From Chloroflexota bacterium (lineage in GTDB: Bacteria; Chloroflexota; Dehalococcoidia; Lucifugimonadales; UBA3495), in NCBI GenBank assembly GCA_022568195.1, contig JADFFS010000014.1, forward strand, positions 1 to 38,409: a stretch of 38,409 bases of DNA. The letters run 5' to 3'. The notes under the pieces are model-generated. The model made no database searches. It had not been told where the DNA came from and was given only the letters and a program-made list of their open reading frames with translations. The position numbers were made by a program, and so were the translations under genes. Positions 22,241 through 29,594 of the stretch are shown one piece after another. Positions within the stretch are counted from its first letter, which is position 1, and each line of letters opens with the position of its first letter.

Positions 22241-23002
22241 AAGTGACCTCTACTTAGAATTGGATGCAGAAACCGGCAGGCGAGACCAGAGGCCCATTGT
22301 AACACAGGGCCACTGTTATACATGGAACAAACGCACATCTAGTTAACAAAAGCGGATGATTACACATCATCTAACGTTGATTCTTTGTGCGTTAGTTGCG
22401 AGCCGCCGGGATAATCTCGTTGACACCCTTTCCCAGCGGCTGCCAGCAGGGCCTCAACTCCCCTCTAAAGCGGGCGATTGTTGGCAGAAACCGCGGCGCT
22501 TGGGGCCAACGTGCCCAGGCATCGCCCTGGTTCCGAAACCTCCGGCTGGAACAGCCGGCAGCCACCCTGTCATGGCCAGCGGCATTCCCATCACCTACGA
22601 ATTCTACAAACAGAGGCCGTCACCTGCTCGGTGGCAGTCTTCGGCACTCGGGACCGATAAAAGGAAGAGCAGGGCGGGCGATCCGTTTTCCGGCAGGCTC
22701 CCCTGGGCCTCTAGCCCAGTGGCTCTGCTTGCTTAAATCCGAGTTGCACTTGAGATGGCCGATCCCAAGCACCCATGAATGATAGATGTGCCTTGATTTT
22801 CCGCCGCACCAGCAATAAATGTTGAATAAATTTCAAAATTCGACCAAACTCGTTCTTGTTAACCTTGAATGTCCCTACGTCCCGCTGCTATAACCTAGCT
22901 AACATAACCCATGTATCCTTACGTTCTGCTTACTGCTGCTTGTCATAAGTTCCCCGTCGATGCGGAGTTCCTAACGGGGCGGACTTGTGGCCGGGCTGTT
23001 TG
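22241..23002. other. 762-nt gap with dense inverted repeats, no convincing CDS
   Basis: This stretch lies between the divergent protease and minC genes. Two plus-strand frames longer than 120 codons (22356-22736 and 22396-22782) overlap each other, have no ribosome site and no recognisable domain, and look like chance openings in GC-rich DNA. Hairpins are frequent: GATGAT/ATCATC (22355-22371), CTAACG/CGTTAG (22371-22395), GTTGGC/GCCAAC flanking 22480-22509, CCAGG/CCTGG near 22515-22530, CCGGCTG-GAA-CAGCCGG (22542-22558), GCCACC/GGTGGC (22561-22566 with 22630-22635), CCTGCTC/GAGCAGG (22623-22629 with 22667-22673) and CTGGGC/GCCCAG near 22703-22718. A structured RNA is possible, but I could not match RNase P RNA, tmRNA, SRP RNA or a known riboswitch. 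The minC promoter is at the right end. Confidence 0.5.
22865..22894 (+). promoter_or_regulatory. Candidate promoter of minCDE
   Basis: TTGAAT (22865-22870) and TATAAC (22889-22894) are spaced by 18 bases in a locally AT-richer stretch. The minC start lies about 108 bases downstream of the -10, leaving a leader of about 100 nt. Confidence 0.5.
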
Positions 23003-24067
23003 ATGTCGAATAATCAGGTTGTTCAGGTATCCGGGAGAGGAATCAACGTCGATTTCATCATTGATGACGTCGCGCCCATCGAGGAAGTCACCAAGGGCCT
23101 GAGGCAATACCTGGAGGACAACCGGGGCCTGTGGTCCGGCGGCGCCATTTCGGTGAACGTCGGCCGCCGCATGAACTCCGCCGAACAGCTCAACGAGTTC
23201 AAGCAGATCATTGAAAAGGAGTCGGGGCTGACGGTGACCCGGTTCTGGTGCTCTCCCGAGGTTCTGGAAGAGGCTTCCGCCCGAGCCAGGGCTATCAGAA
23301 TGAAAGCAACCCCGCCCCAACCGGCCCAGTCTCCAGCGGCGGGGGCGTTTCCCAGGGCAACGGCCTCGGTGCAACCACCGCCTACCCAGTCACCCGACTC
23401 TCCGGCAGCCGCAGCATTTCCCAGGGCGGCCGTGGCTCCTCCCGCCAATCAGATCCCAGCGCCGCCCCCAGCCCGACCGCCTCAGACCCCTGATGTGCGC
23501 CCTGTCAGGCCGGCTGCCACGGAGACCAAGGTTCGTCCGCCGGCGCCTTCGCCAGGCCACTCATCGGAGACTGCTGGCTCCCGGCCTCATGGTGACCAAA
23601 CAGTGAGCCGCAAGCCGCCGGTTACGCTGCCAGAATCGGATGATGGTCTATTTTCGCCGAGTGGTATCGATTACCTGGAGAGCCGCAGGGATACCGCTCT
23701 GTTCGTCAAGTCCACCTGCCGTTCCGGCGAAATCATCCGCTATCCGGGGGATGTGGTGGTGCTGGCCGACGTCAATCCCGGGGCGGAGATAATCGCCGAC
23801 GGCGATATCGCGGTGTTTGGCTGCCTTCGGGGTTTCGCCCATGCCGGCAGCCAGGGCAACACCAAGGCGACAATCGTTGCCCTGAGTTTGGAATCGCCCC
23901 GCATCCAGATCGGTCCCCACGTGGGTGTGGCTCCGCGACCGGACCAATGGCTTGATCCAATTGTAACCGGCCCTACCATCGCCTACGTGCGGCGGCGTTC
24001 CATCCACGTGGCGCCCTTCGAAGGCCGGTTCGCAAAATACGGGAAGGGAGTAGTGTATGAAGGGTAG
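23003..24067 (+). CDS. minC: Septum site-determining protein MinC
   Basis: A 354-residue FtsZ-assembly inhibitor. The ATG at 23003 is preferred to the in-frame TTG at 22985. The N-terminal domain (about residues 1-90) begins VVQVSGRGINVDFIIDDVAP. The C-terminal beta-helix that binds MinD and dimerises (about residues 220-325) carries the family signature RSGEIIRYPGDVVVLADVNP, followed by GAEIIADGDIAVFGCLRGFA and HAGSQGN. Between them is an unusually long Pro/Ala-rich linker of about 130 residues that contains two similar units (SPAAGAFPRA, SPAAAAFPRA). Most MinC proteins are 200-270 residues, so this linker makes it large. The stop overlaps minD by 11 bases. Confidence 0.94.
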   Translation: MSNNQVVQVSGRGINVDFIIDDVAPIEEVTKGLRQYLEDNRGLWSGGAISVNVGRRMNSAEQLNEFKQIIEKESGLTVTRFWCSPEVLEEASARARAIRMKATPPQPAQSPAAGAFPRATASVQPPPTQSPDSPAAAAFPRAAVAPPANQIPAPPPARPPQTPDVRPVRPAATETKVRPPAPSPGHSSETAGSRPHGDQTVSRKPPVTLPESDDGLFSPSGIDYLESRRDTALFVKSTCRSGEIIRYPGDVVVLADVNPGAEIIADGDIAVFGCLRGFAHAGSQGNTKATIVALSLESPRIQIGPHVGVAPRPDQWLDPIVTGPTIAYVRRRSIHVAPFEGRFAKYGKGVVYEG

Positions 24068-24875
24068 AACAATAGTCATCACCTCGGGCAAAGGCGGTGT
24101 GGGCAAAACCACAGCCACCGCCAACATCGGCACCGCTCTGGCCATGCGCGGCCACCGGGTGGTGGTCATCGACACCGATATCGGCCTGCGAAACCTGGAC
24201 GTGATCATGGGTCTGGAAAGGCGCATCGTTTACGATTTGGTCAACGTGATCGAGGGCAAGTGCAACCTTCACCAAGCAATGATTCGGGACAAGCACGAGC
24301 GCGAGCTGTACTTGATACCGGCGCCGCAAACCCGGGACAAGGACTGCATCGAACCGGAGCAACTTCGTGACCTGTGTGCCACGTTGGAAGAGGACTTCGA
24401 CTACGTGCTGATGGACTGCCCGGCGGGGATCGAGCAAGGGTTCAAGAACGCCATCGCGGCGGCCAAGGAGGCCATCCTGGTGACCACTCCCGAGGTTGCC
24501 GCCATCCGGGACGCCGACCGGGTCATCGGACTGCTTGCTGCTTCCGAGCTACACCGTCCACGGCTGATTATCAACCGGGTGGACCCCGGAATGGTCAAGC
24601 ACGGCGACATGATGGACAAGCAGGACATCGTGGACCTGTTGGCGGTCGAGGTGCTGGGCATGGTGCCCGCCGACAAGAGAACCATCACCGCCGCCAACCG
24701 GGGCGTGCCGGTGGTCCACGACAAGAAAGCTCCTTCGGGAGCAGCCTTCCTGCGCATCGCCGCCAGGGTGGACGGGGACGAGGTCCCAATTATGGATCTG
24801 GAATACAAGTCTGGCCTGCTGTCCCGTGTCAAAGAGCTGGTGGGCATCAACGGGAGCGCCTATTCCCATGCGTGA
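24057..24875 (+). CDS. minD: Septum site-determining ATPase MinD
   Basis: A 272-residue deviant-Walker ATPase of the ParA/MinD family. The P-loop is ITSGKGGVGKTTATANIG with the signature Lys. The switch regions are IDTDIGLRNLDVIMGLE and DYVLMDCPAGIEQGF. The C-terminal amphipathic helix that anchors it to the membrane is SGLLSRVKELVGI. MinD recruits MinC to the membrane and is released by MinE. GGGAAGGGAG precedes the ATG at 24057. It overlaps minC by 11 bases and minE by 8, so the three proteins are translationally coupled. Confidence 0.97.
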   Translation: MKGRTIVITSGKGGVGKTTATANIGTALAMRGHRVVVIDTDIGLRNLDVIMGLERRIVYDLVNVIEGKCNLHQAMIRDKHERELYLIPAPQTRDKDCIEPEQLRDLCATLEEDFDYVLMDCPAGIEQGFKNAIAAAKEAILVTTPEVAAIRDADRVIGLLAASELHRPRLIINRVDPGMVKHGDMMDKQDIVDLLAVEVLGMVPADKRTITAANRGVPVVHDKKAPSGAAFLRIAARVDGDEVPIMDLEYKSGLLSRVKELVGINGSAYSHA

Positions 24876-25158
24876 TATTATTCGCTGGTTGCTCAGCCAA
24901 CTCGAGAATTCCGACATTGAAGAGGCCACCAAGGAGACGGCAGTAAAGCGGCTCCAATTGGTCCTGATCCAGGACCGGTTGGACATGCCGGCGGACAAGA
25001 TGGATGCCATGAAGCAGGAAATCTTGGAAGTGGTGTCGCGCTACCTGGTGGTGGAGGACGAGTTCATGGAGTTCGAGATTCGCAAGCTTGACGAACTGGT
25101 GGTCTTGGTCGCCAACATCGAGGTTAAGGAATTAAACGAGGTGGCTTCCGCCGTTTAG
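24868..25158 (+). CDS. minE: Cell division topological specificity factor MinE
   Basis: A 96-residue protein. The ATG at 24868 is chosen because MRDIIRWLLSQLE gives the usual amphipathic N-terminus; an upstream start inside minD would add 14 odd residues. The anti-MinCD helix is AVKRLQLVLIQDR, and the topological specificity domain follows (MKQEILEVVSRYLVVEDEFM and later). MinE stimulates MinD ATPase and sets the pole-to-pole or static pattern of the inhibitor. It overlaps minD by 8 bases and is followed by a clear terminator. Confidence 0.96.
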   Translation: MRDIIRWLLSQLENSDIEEATKETAVKRLQLVLIQDRLDMPADKMDAMKQEILEVVSRYLVVEDEFMEFEIRKLDELVVLVANIEVKELNEVASAV

Positions 25159-25227
25159 AGGGTTACCCCCTGAGACCGGCGGAGACCCCTGTCTCCACCA
25201 AAAAATTGGACTCCGAGTATTGCCCCG

Positions 25228-25272
25228 AATCTCCCCGTTGCCTTGTCGATGAGGCCGGGGAGATTTTATTTG
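25228..25272 (+). terminator. Intrinsic terminator of minCDE
   Basis: AATCTCCCCG (25228-25237) pairs with CGGGGAGATT (25256-25265), and an inner GCCT/AGGC pair extends the stem. It is followed directly by TTTTATTTG. It sits 70 bases after the minE stop. A smaller hairpin, GGAGAC-CCCT-GTCTCC, lies between the stop and this site. Confidence 0.85.
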
Positions 25273-25318
25273 TTGAACCGATCCCAAGCACCGAGTATAT
25301 TAACGGCAAATCTACGAT

Positions 25319-25340
25319 AAAAGTACCGGAAAAGTACCGG
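25319..25340 (+). repeat. Two perfect tandem AAAAGTACCGG units before the oxidoreductase gene
   Basis: An 11-base unit is repeated head to tail at 25319-25329 and 25330-25340. The second copy continues into TAAC, making a TACCGGTA palindrome. The repeat ends 13 bases before the ATG at 25354, overlapping the region where a promoter or leader should be. It may be an operator or recognition site. Confidence 0.7.
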
Positions 25341-25353
25341 TAACGGGGCGGGA

Positions 25354-26568
25354 ATGGCAGGGTCGGAAGTCTTAATCATTGGCGGCGGCATCACCGGTGC
25401 GTCTACCGCATGGCACCTGGCCCAGCAAGGCCACGGTGTAACCTTGCTGGAACGAGGTGATGTGGCCTCGGAAGCCTCTGGTGTCAACGCCGGCTCCATC
25501 GGGGCCTTGGGCTGGGGCGCCTTGCCCGACCTTCAAGCGTACCTGACCATGGGCAGCCTGGAGATTTTCAAGAGCCTGCAACTGGACCAGGGTTACGACA
25601 TAGAGTTCCGGGCGTCGGGCTCCCTCCAGGCGATTCACACCGAGGCGCAGTACGAGTACGCGCGGGACCGGGTTCTGACCCTGAGATCCCAAGGCTATTC
25701 GGTGGAGCTGCTGACCACACGAGAGGTACTGTCCATGGAGCCGGAGGCCAATCCCCGGCTGCTGGGCTTCACGTACTTCCCGTTGCGTTCCCAAGCCGAT
25801 CCGGTAAAGGCCACCCGGGCGCTGGCATCCGCCGCATCCCGCCACGGCGCCGACGTGATAACCGGCCGCGAGGTAACCGCGGTCCACGTACTCGGGGATA
25901 GCACCTTCCGGGTTGAGACGGATGACGGCGACATCCGCTCGCAAGTCCTGGTCCTGGCGGTGGGCGCATGGTCCGGACCGTTGGGGAAAATGTTGGGATT
26001 GAACATCCCTATAGTACCGGTGCGTGGTCAAATGTGGGCCACCGAGGCACTGCCGCCAAAGGTCTTTCACACAATAACGTCGACCGAATCGGCCTACGAC
26101 TGGTCGTTGGAACCGAACGGTAGCGGCGACGCTCCGCCCGAGTTGACCCACCGGGGGAAGACCCGAATTACCCGGCATCTTTACGGACGGCAGACCCGCA
26201 GCGGCCAGATTATCTTCGGCGGCGACCGGCAGCAGGTTGGCTACGACAACGCCCCTGATGCTACGGGCATAGAGGTCAACCGCGGTCACGCGGCGGAGGT
26301 GCTGCCCTTTCTGAATGATGTGCCGGTGCAGCGCACTTGGTCCGGGTTGATGCCCTTCTCGATGGACGGCAAGCCGATCATCGGCAAAATACCCCAAGTG
26401 GAGAACCTGTACATCGTAAGCGGCTTGGCCTCGTCGGGATTCGGGCGGGGACCCATGGCCGGCAAGCTGGTGGCGGACTACATCCACGGCGGGCACCGGC
26501 CCCAGGTCCTGGCTGAATGCGACCCCGCGCGCTGCGTTACCGCCAGCGGTTGCCCCGAATCGCGATGA
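25354..26568 (+). CDS. FAD-dependent amino-acid/amine oxidoreductase (DAO family)
   Basis: A 404-residue flavoprotein. The FAD-binding start is VLIIGGGITGASTAWHLAQQ, followed by VTLLERGDVASEASGVNAGS, where the serine/alanine-rich stretch is typical of glycine oxidase, sarcosine oxidase and D-amino-acid dehydrogenase relatives. A second FAD segment is LVLAVGAWSGPLGKMLG. The C-terminal signature is SMDGKPIIGKIPQVENLYIV followed by GLASSGFGRGPMAGKL. GGGGCGGGA precedes the ATG at 25354. There is no signal peptide. Substrate cannot be told from the motifs, but a small amine or imino acid is likely. The end of the gene is followed within about 20 bases by the promoter of a toxin-antitoxin pair. Confidence 0.92.
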   Translation: MAGSEVLIIGGGITGASTAWHLAQQGHGVTLLERGDVASEASGVNAGSIGALGWGALPDLQAYLTMGSLEIFKSLQLDQGYDIEFRASGSLQAIHTEAQYEYARDRVLTLRSQGYSVELLTTREVLSMEPEANPRLLGFTYFPLRSQADPVKATRALASAASRHGADVITGREVTAVHVLGDSTFRVETDDGDIRSQVLVLAVGAWSGPLGKMLGLNIPIVPVRGQMWATEALPPKVFHTITSTESAYDWSLEPNGSGDAPPELTHRGKTRITRHLYGRQTRSGQIIFGGDRQQVGYDNAPDATGIEVNRGHAAEVLPFLNDVPVQRTWSGLMPFSMDGKPIIGKIPQVENLYIVSGLASSGFGRGPMAGKLVADYIHGGHRPQVLAECDPARCVTASGCPESR

Positions 26569-26586
26569 GGTGTCCGGGGAGCCTGC

Positions 26587-26592
26587 TATACT
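26587..26592 (+). promoter_or_regulatory. Candidate -10 (TATACT) of the RelE/ParE-like toxin-antitoxin pair
   Basis: TATACT lies 42 bases before the antitoxin ATG, inside a small imperfect inverted repeat, GCTAT-ACTAGCGC-ATAGC, that could be the operator. The -35 region has only a weak match. Confidence 0.4.
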
Positions 26593-26634
26593 AGCGCATA
26601 GCTAAATCTGACAACTCAAAACGAAGAGCGAGTC

Positions 26635-26835
26635 ATGGCACAAACCAAAGAGACTGTAAAAGCTCTGCTTGACCGGTTACCCGACGACTGCACCCTCGAT
26701 GATGTTCTGTACCATCTCTATGTCATTCAGGCGGTCGAAAGTGGTCTGGAAGATGTTGCCCAGGATCGGGTTATCCCCCACGACGTGGTCGCCGAAACGC
26801 TGCGGAGAAAATGGCAGGCCGGCCGCGCCGAGTAG
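26635..26835 (+). CDS. Antitoxin component, small helical protein
   Basis: A 66-residue protein. The sequence (TKETVKALLDRLPDDCTLDD, then VLYHLYVIQAVESGLEDVAQ and RVIPHDVVAETLRRKW) matches small helical antitoxins that precede RelE/ParE toxins. These typically carry a YHLYVxxxIExGLxD pattern and a C-terminal toxin-binding tail. It overlaps the toxin gene by 25 bases, and GAAGAG lies upstream of the ATG. The family call is based on this pattern and on context; the operator and the DNA-binding part are less clear. Confidence 0.8.
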   Translation: MAQTKETVKALLDRLPDDCTLDDVLYHLYVIQAVESGLEDVAQDRVIPHDVVAETLRRKWQAGRAE

Positions 26836-27116
26836 TCTGGACCGAGGCCGCGCGCGACGGTCTTGACAGCGCGCTGGAATACATCAGCGAGGATTCACCG
26901 GACGCCGCAGGCGATTTTCTTGGGGTGGTTCTTGACGCCGCTCAGTCCTTGAGCTTTCTCTCCGAGCGCGGACGAATCGTACCTGAACTTCAGCGGCCAG
27001 ATATACGAGAAATATTTGTGTACAGCTATAGAATGCTATACCAAGTAACCCCGCCGGAGGTTCATATCCTCGCGTTTCTCCATGGGGCACGCGACATTGG
27101 CGACTGGATGAGCTAA
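26811..27116 (+). CDS. RelE/ParE-family toxin
   Basis: A 101-residue protein with the RelE/ParE fold: VVWTEAARDGLDSALEYISE, FLGVVLDAAQSLSFLSERGR, then the conserved strand-turn REIFVYSYRMLYQVTPPEVH and the final ILAFLHGARDIG. ParE-type toxins inhibit gyrase and RelE-type toxins cut mRNA on the ribosome. The Arg/Tyr-rich strand YSYRMLYQV followed by HGARD is shared, so the target cannot be decided. It begins 25 bases inside the antitoxin frame and ends seven bases before the amidohydrolase gene, so read-through into that gene is likely. Confidence 0.9.
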   Translation: MAGRPRRVVWTEAARDGLDSALEYISEDSPDAAGDFLGVVLDAAQSLSFLSERGRIVPELQRPDIREIFVYSYRMLYQVTPPEVHILAFLHGARDIGDWMS

Positions 27117-27123
27117 GGCAGCG

Positions 27124-28329
27124 ATGCGCCTGGTTCTAACCAACGCCAACCTGATCGACTGCGTGAGCCCCACCGTGGTTGCCAACGCCAGCGTTACCGT
27201 GGAGGATGGCCGTATCGTAGAAGTGTTGGATGGCCACGGCTCACCGGATTCGCGTGACGCTAGGGTTATCGATCTCGAGGGCGGGTATCTCCTACCCGGC
27301 CTTTGGGACGTCCACATTCACCCCGAATACCATCTTCCGGCGGATGCCGACGTGGCGCGGCAGACGGCCCGGTTCGGCCAAAACTTGATGCAAGGGATGA
27401 CCGAGGCCGGCATAGTCGGGGTACGGTGCGGCGGCGCGGCCAACCACATGGACGTGGCCTGGCGCGACACCTTCGATGCAGGGCGGTTGGCCGGACCCCG
27501 AGTCTTCGCCTGCGGCAACTTCCTGACCACCACCGGAGGGCACTTCCTCACGTCGGGACACGCCAGGGAGTGCGACGGTCCCTTCGGCTTCGTCCAGGCA
27601 ATACGTGACCAGATCAAGGCCGGGGTGGACCACATCAAGTTAAACTTGTCGGGGGGCGTCATGGGCCCCTTTTGGGACCGGCACACCCACTCTTTCTTGC
27701 TGGAGGAGGAGTTGGAGGCGGCTTTCGCCATCTGCCGCCAGCGGGGTAAGAAAGTCATGGCCCACGCCACCAATCCCGAGTCCGTCAAGGCCGCGCTTGG
27801 GCTGGGCGCCCACACCATCGAGCACGGCTACATCATGGATGAAGAATGCGTTCAACTGTTCCTGGAACGAGACGCGTGGTACGTGCCGACCCTGTCCATC
27901 ACCCATCTGACTCCAGCCCAAGCAACCACCGAAAGGGAGAACCGCTGGGTGGAGCAACGCGGAATGGCCACCGACCTGGTGGAAAGGGCCGATGCGGCGG
28001 CAGCGGAACACCGTACCTGGTTCCAGCAAGCCCTGCGTTCCGGCGTTAAGATGGCCCTGGGTTCCGACATCCTTCCCCTGAGGGAGTCGGCCCTGCTGGA
28101 GATGGGGCTGTGGGTCAAGGACGGAGCAACTCCCTGGCAGACTTTGGTGGCGGCCACCGCCAATGCAGCCCAGCTATGCGGGAGAGGAGAAGACCTGGGC
28201 ACGGTGGAAGCAGGCAAGCTGGCGGACCTCATCGTAGTCGATGGCAACCCGCTGGACGACATAGAGAACCTGGGCAACCTGCTATTGGTCGTCAAGGAAG
28301 GTAAAGTCGTCTCGGACAAAAGGGGTTAA
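27124..28329 (+). CDS. Metal-dependent amidohydrolase (imidazolonepropionase/prolidase-like)
   Basis: A 401-residue amidohydrolase-superfamily enzyme. The metal ligands are in the expected order: His64 and His66 (WDVHIHPE), Lys172 (HIKLNLSGG; a carbamylated bridging Lys is typical), His214 (VMAHATN), His234 (IEHGYIMD) and Asp314 (LGSDILP). The N-terminal and C-terminal strands form the small beta-sandwich (LVLTNANLIDC; GTVEAGKLADLIVVDGNPLD). The presence of the Lys suggests a binuclear zinc site. The group includes Xaa-Pro dipeptidases, imidazolonepropionase-like and aryldialkylphosphatase-like enzymes. It follows the RelE/ParE toxin by seven bases and precedes an MBL hydrolase by 61 bases, on the same strand as the molybdenum hydroxylase genes. 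Confidence 0.9.
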   Translation: MRLVLTNANLIDCVSPTVVANASVTVEDGRIVEVLDGHGSPDSRDARVIDLEGGYLLPGLWDVHIHPEYHLPADADVARQTARFGQNLMQGMTEAGIVGVRCGGAANHMDVAWRDTFDAGRLAGPRVFACGNFLTTTGGHFLTSGHARECDGPFGFVQAIRDQIKAGVDHIKLNLSGGVMGPFWDRHTHSFLLEEELEAAFAICRQRGKKVMAHATNPESVKAALGLGAHTIEHGYIMDEECVQLFLERDAWYVPTLSITHLTPAQATTERENRWVEQRGMATDLVERADAAAAEHRTWFQQALRSGVKMALGSDILPLRESALLEMGLWVKDGATPWQTLVAATANAAQLCGRGEDLGTVEAGKLADLIVVDGNPLDDIENLGNLLLVVKEGKVVSDKRG

Positions 28330-28390
28330 GCCAAAATCCCCTTCTCTGCATCCAGCATTCGACCCACCAATAAAAATCAAGGAGGACCCC

Positions 28391-29230
28391 ATGCCCAGCG
28401 CCAAAATAAACATCGGCAACGTGGAGATCACATCCTTGTCCGACGGGGCGCTGGAGTTCGATCTCTGCAACTTTTTCCCCGAAATACCCTCGGAAAGCTG
28501 GAGCGGCTACGAGCAGTATCTTACTCCGGAGCACCACGTCCGGTTTAACCTGGCATGCTTCCTGGTCCGCTCGGAAGGCCGTACCATCCTGGTGGACACC
28601 GGGCTGGGGGCCAAGCCAGCCGATGCCCCGGAAACTCCCTGGGGAGAGCTTCTCAACAGCTTCCGGGACAACGGTGTGCGCCCCGATGAGATAGACATGG
28701 TGGTGATGACCCACTTGCACCGGGACCACGTGGGCTGGAACCTGCAGTCTCAGGACGGGAAATATACGCCCACTTTCCCCCGAGCGCGCTATTACTTCAG
28801 CGCCAAGGACTGGGAGGCCAGCCACGACCCCCAGTTCCAGGCCGAGCGGTTCACCAACGCTCCCGAGTGCGTCTGGCCCTTGGAAGAGCTGGGCCTCATG
28901 GAGCTGATGGATGGGGAATACACTCTTACCAGCGAGTTGACCACCTTGCCCACGCCTGGACACACACCGGGACACATGAGCATCATGATCTCCTCCCAGG
29001 GCCAGCGCGGCTTGATCCTGGGAGACGTCCTCCACAACGTGGTCCAGGTGCACGAAATCGACTGGGTGTCCCGGGCCGACATGGACCCGGAACAGACCAG
29101 AGCCACCCGCCGCTCTTTGGTGGAGCGTTTGGAACGGGAAGGCACCACCGTGGCCGCTATCCATCTTCCTGCGCCCGGATTCGGCAAGATCCTAATCTCG
29201 GAAGGCCGTCGCTACTGGCAAGCCCTTTAA
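28391..29230 (+). CDS. Metallo-beta-lactamase-fold hydrolase (lactonase-like)
   Basis: A 279-residue MBL-fold protein with a perfect AAGGAGG-type site before the ATG. The zinc motif HxHxDH is His108, His110, Asp112 and His113 (MTHLHRDHVGWN), followed by His195 (HTPGHMS), Asp212 (LGDVLHN) and His258 (AIHLP). The order and spacing fit AHL-lactonase/AttM-like and related MBL hydrolases with two zinc ions. The N-terminus lacks a signal peptide, so it is cytosolic. It follows the amidohydrolase by 61 bases and precedes the dispersed repeat and the three-subunit molybdenum hydroxylase. A cyclic ester or amide substrate handled in the same pathway is a reasonable guess. Confidence 0.92.
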   Translation: MPSAKINIGNVEITSLSDGALEFDLCNFFPEIPSESWSGYEQYLTPEHHVRFNLACFLVRSEGRTILVDTGLGAKPADAPETPWGELLNSFRDNGVRPDEIDMVVMTHLHRDHVGWNLQSQDGKYTPTFPRARYYFSAKDWEASHDPQFQAERFTNAPECVWPLEELGLMELMDGEYTLTSELTTLPTPGHTPGHMSIMISSQGQRGLILGDVLHNVVQVHEIDWVSRADMDPEQTRATRRSLVERLEREGTTVAAIHLPAPGFGKILISEGRRYWQAL

Positions 29231-29260
29231 ATGGACTTCAATAGGTTCTTGGCCGGCCGG

Positions 29261-29376
29261 GTCCTTCGACAGGCTCAGGACGAACGTTTGGAAATGTGCC
29301 CCGTTGGTGGTGAGCCCTTCGGCGGAGTTTACCCTGAGACGGACCGAAGGGCTCAGGACAGGCCTGTCGAACCACC
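29261..29376 (+). repeat. Palindromic intergenic repeat of the GTCCTTCGACAGGCTCAGGA type
   Basis: The 364-nt gap before the FAD subunit (29231-29594) starts with a unit GTCCTTCGACAGGCTCAGGA (29261-29280). An inverted repeat follows: GGTGGT (29306-29311) with ACCACC (29371-29376), and AGCCCTTCGG (29313-29322) with CCGAAGGGCT (29344-29353). The words CGACAGGC and GGCTCAGGAC recur in inverted form. This repeat differs from the 100-bp unit at 14121 and 33403. Confidence 0.7.
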
Positions 29377-29428
29377 AGACGCCGCTGTTGACACGCCGGA
29401 CAGGCCTGACTAAACTCACGCGTGAGAC

Positions 29429-29461
29429 GGCCAATCAGGGCTGGGCGGTGCTGATTAGGCC
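29429..29461 (+). other. Inverted repeat in the leader of the molybdenum hydroxylase genes
   Basis: GGCCAATCAG (29429-29438) and CTGATTAGGCC (29451-29461) can pair with one bulge and a 12-base loop. Two smaller hairpins follow near 29495-29535 (CCGAAGG/CCTTTCGG and GTTC/GAAC). They could be terminator or attenuator elements between the MBL gene and the subunit genes. No U-tract is evident. Confidence 0.45.
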
Positions 29462-29594
29462 ATTCGCGGCAATCCTTAAACGGCTCGCTCTCCCACCGAA
29501 GGCTCCTTTCGGACGTTCTTTTCGAGGAACGGCGTCCCCGATCCCATTAGAGAGGAGCGTGAGGGGCAGGTGGGTGGGCCAAGGAAAGGTGGAC

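Noticed and set aside
22529-22545. GGTTCCGAAACCTCC as a tRNA or tmRNA T-arm
   Set aside because: It resembles GGTTCGAATCC but the loop is disrupted and no acceptor, anticodon arm or CCA partner can be built around it.
22356-22782. Two overlapping plus-strand frames of 126 and 128 codons as protein genes
   Set aside because: They overlap in different frames, lack ribosome sites and show no recognisable domain. The region has more hairpin than coding character.
25372-26496. A 374-codon minus-strand open frame
   Set aside because: It is the mirror of the FAD oxidoreductase gene, which shows clear FAD motifs. The antisense product has biased, His/Gly/Arg-rich composition and no motif.
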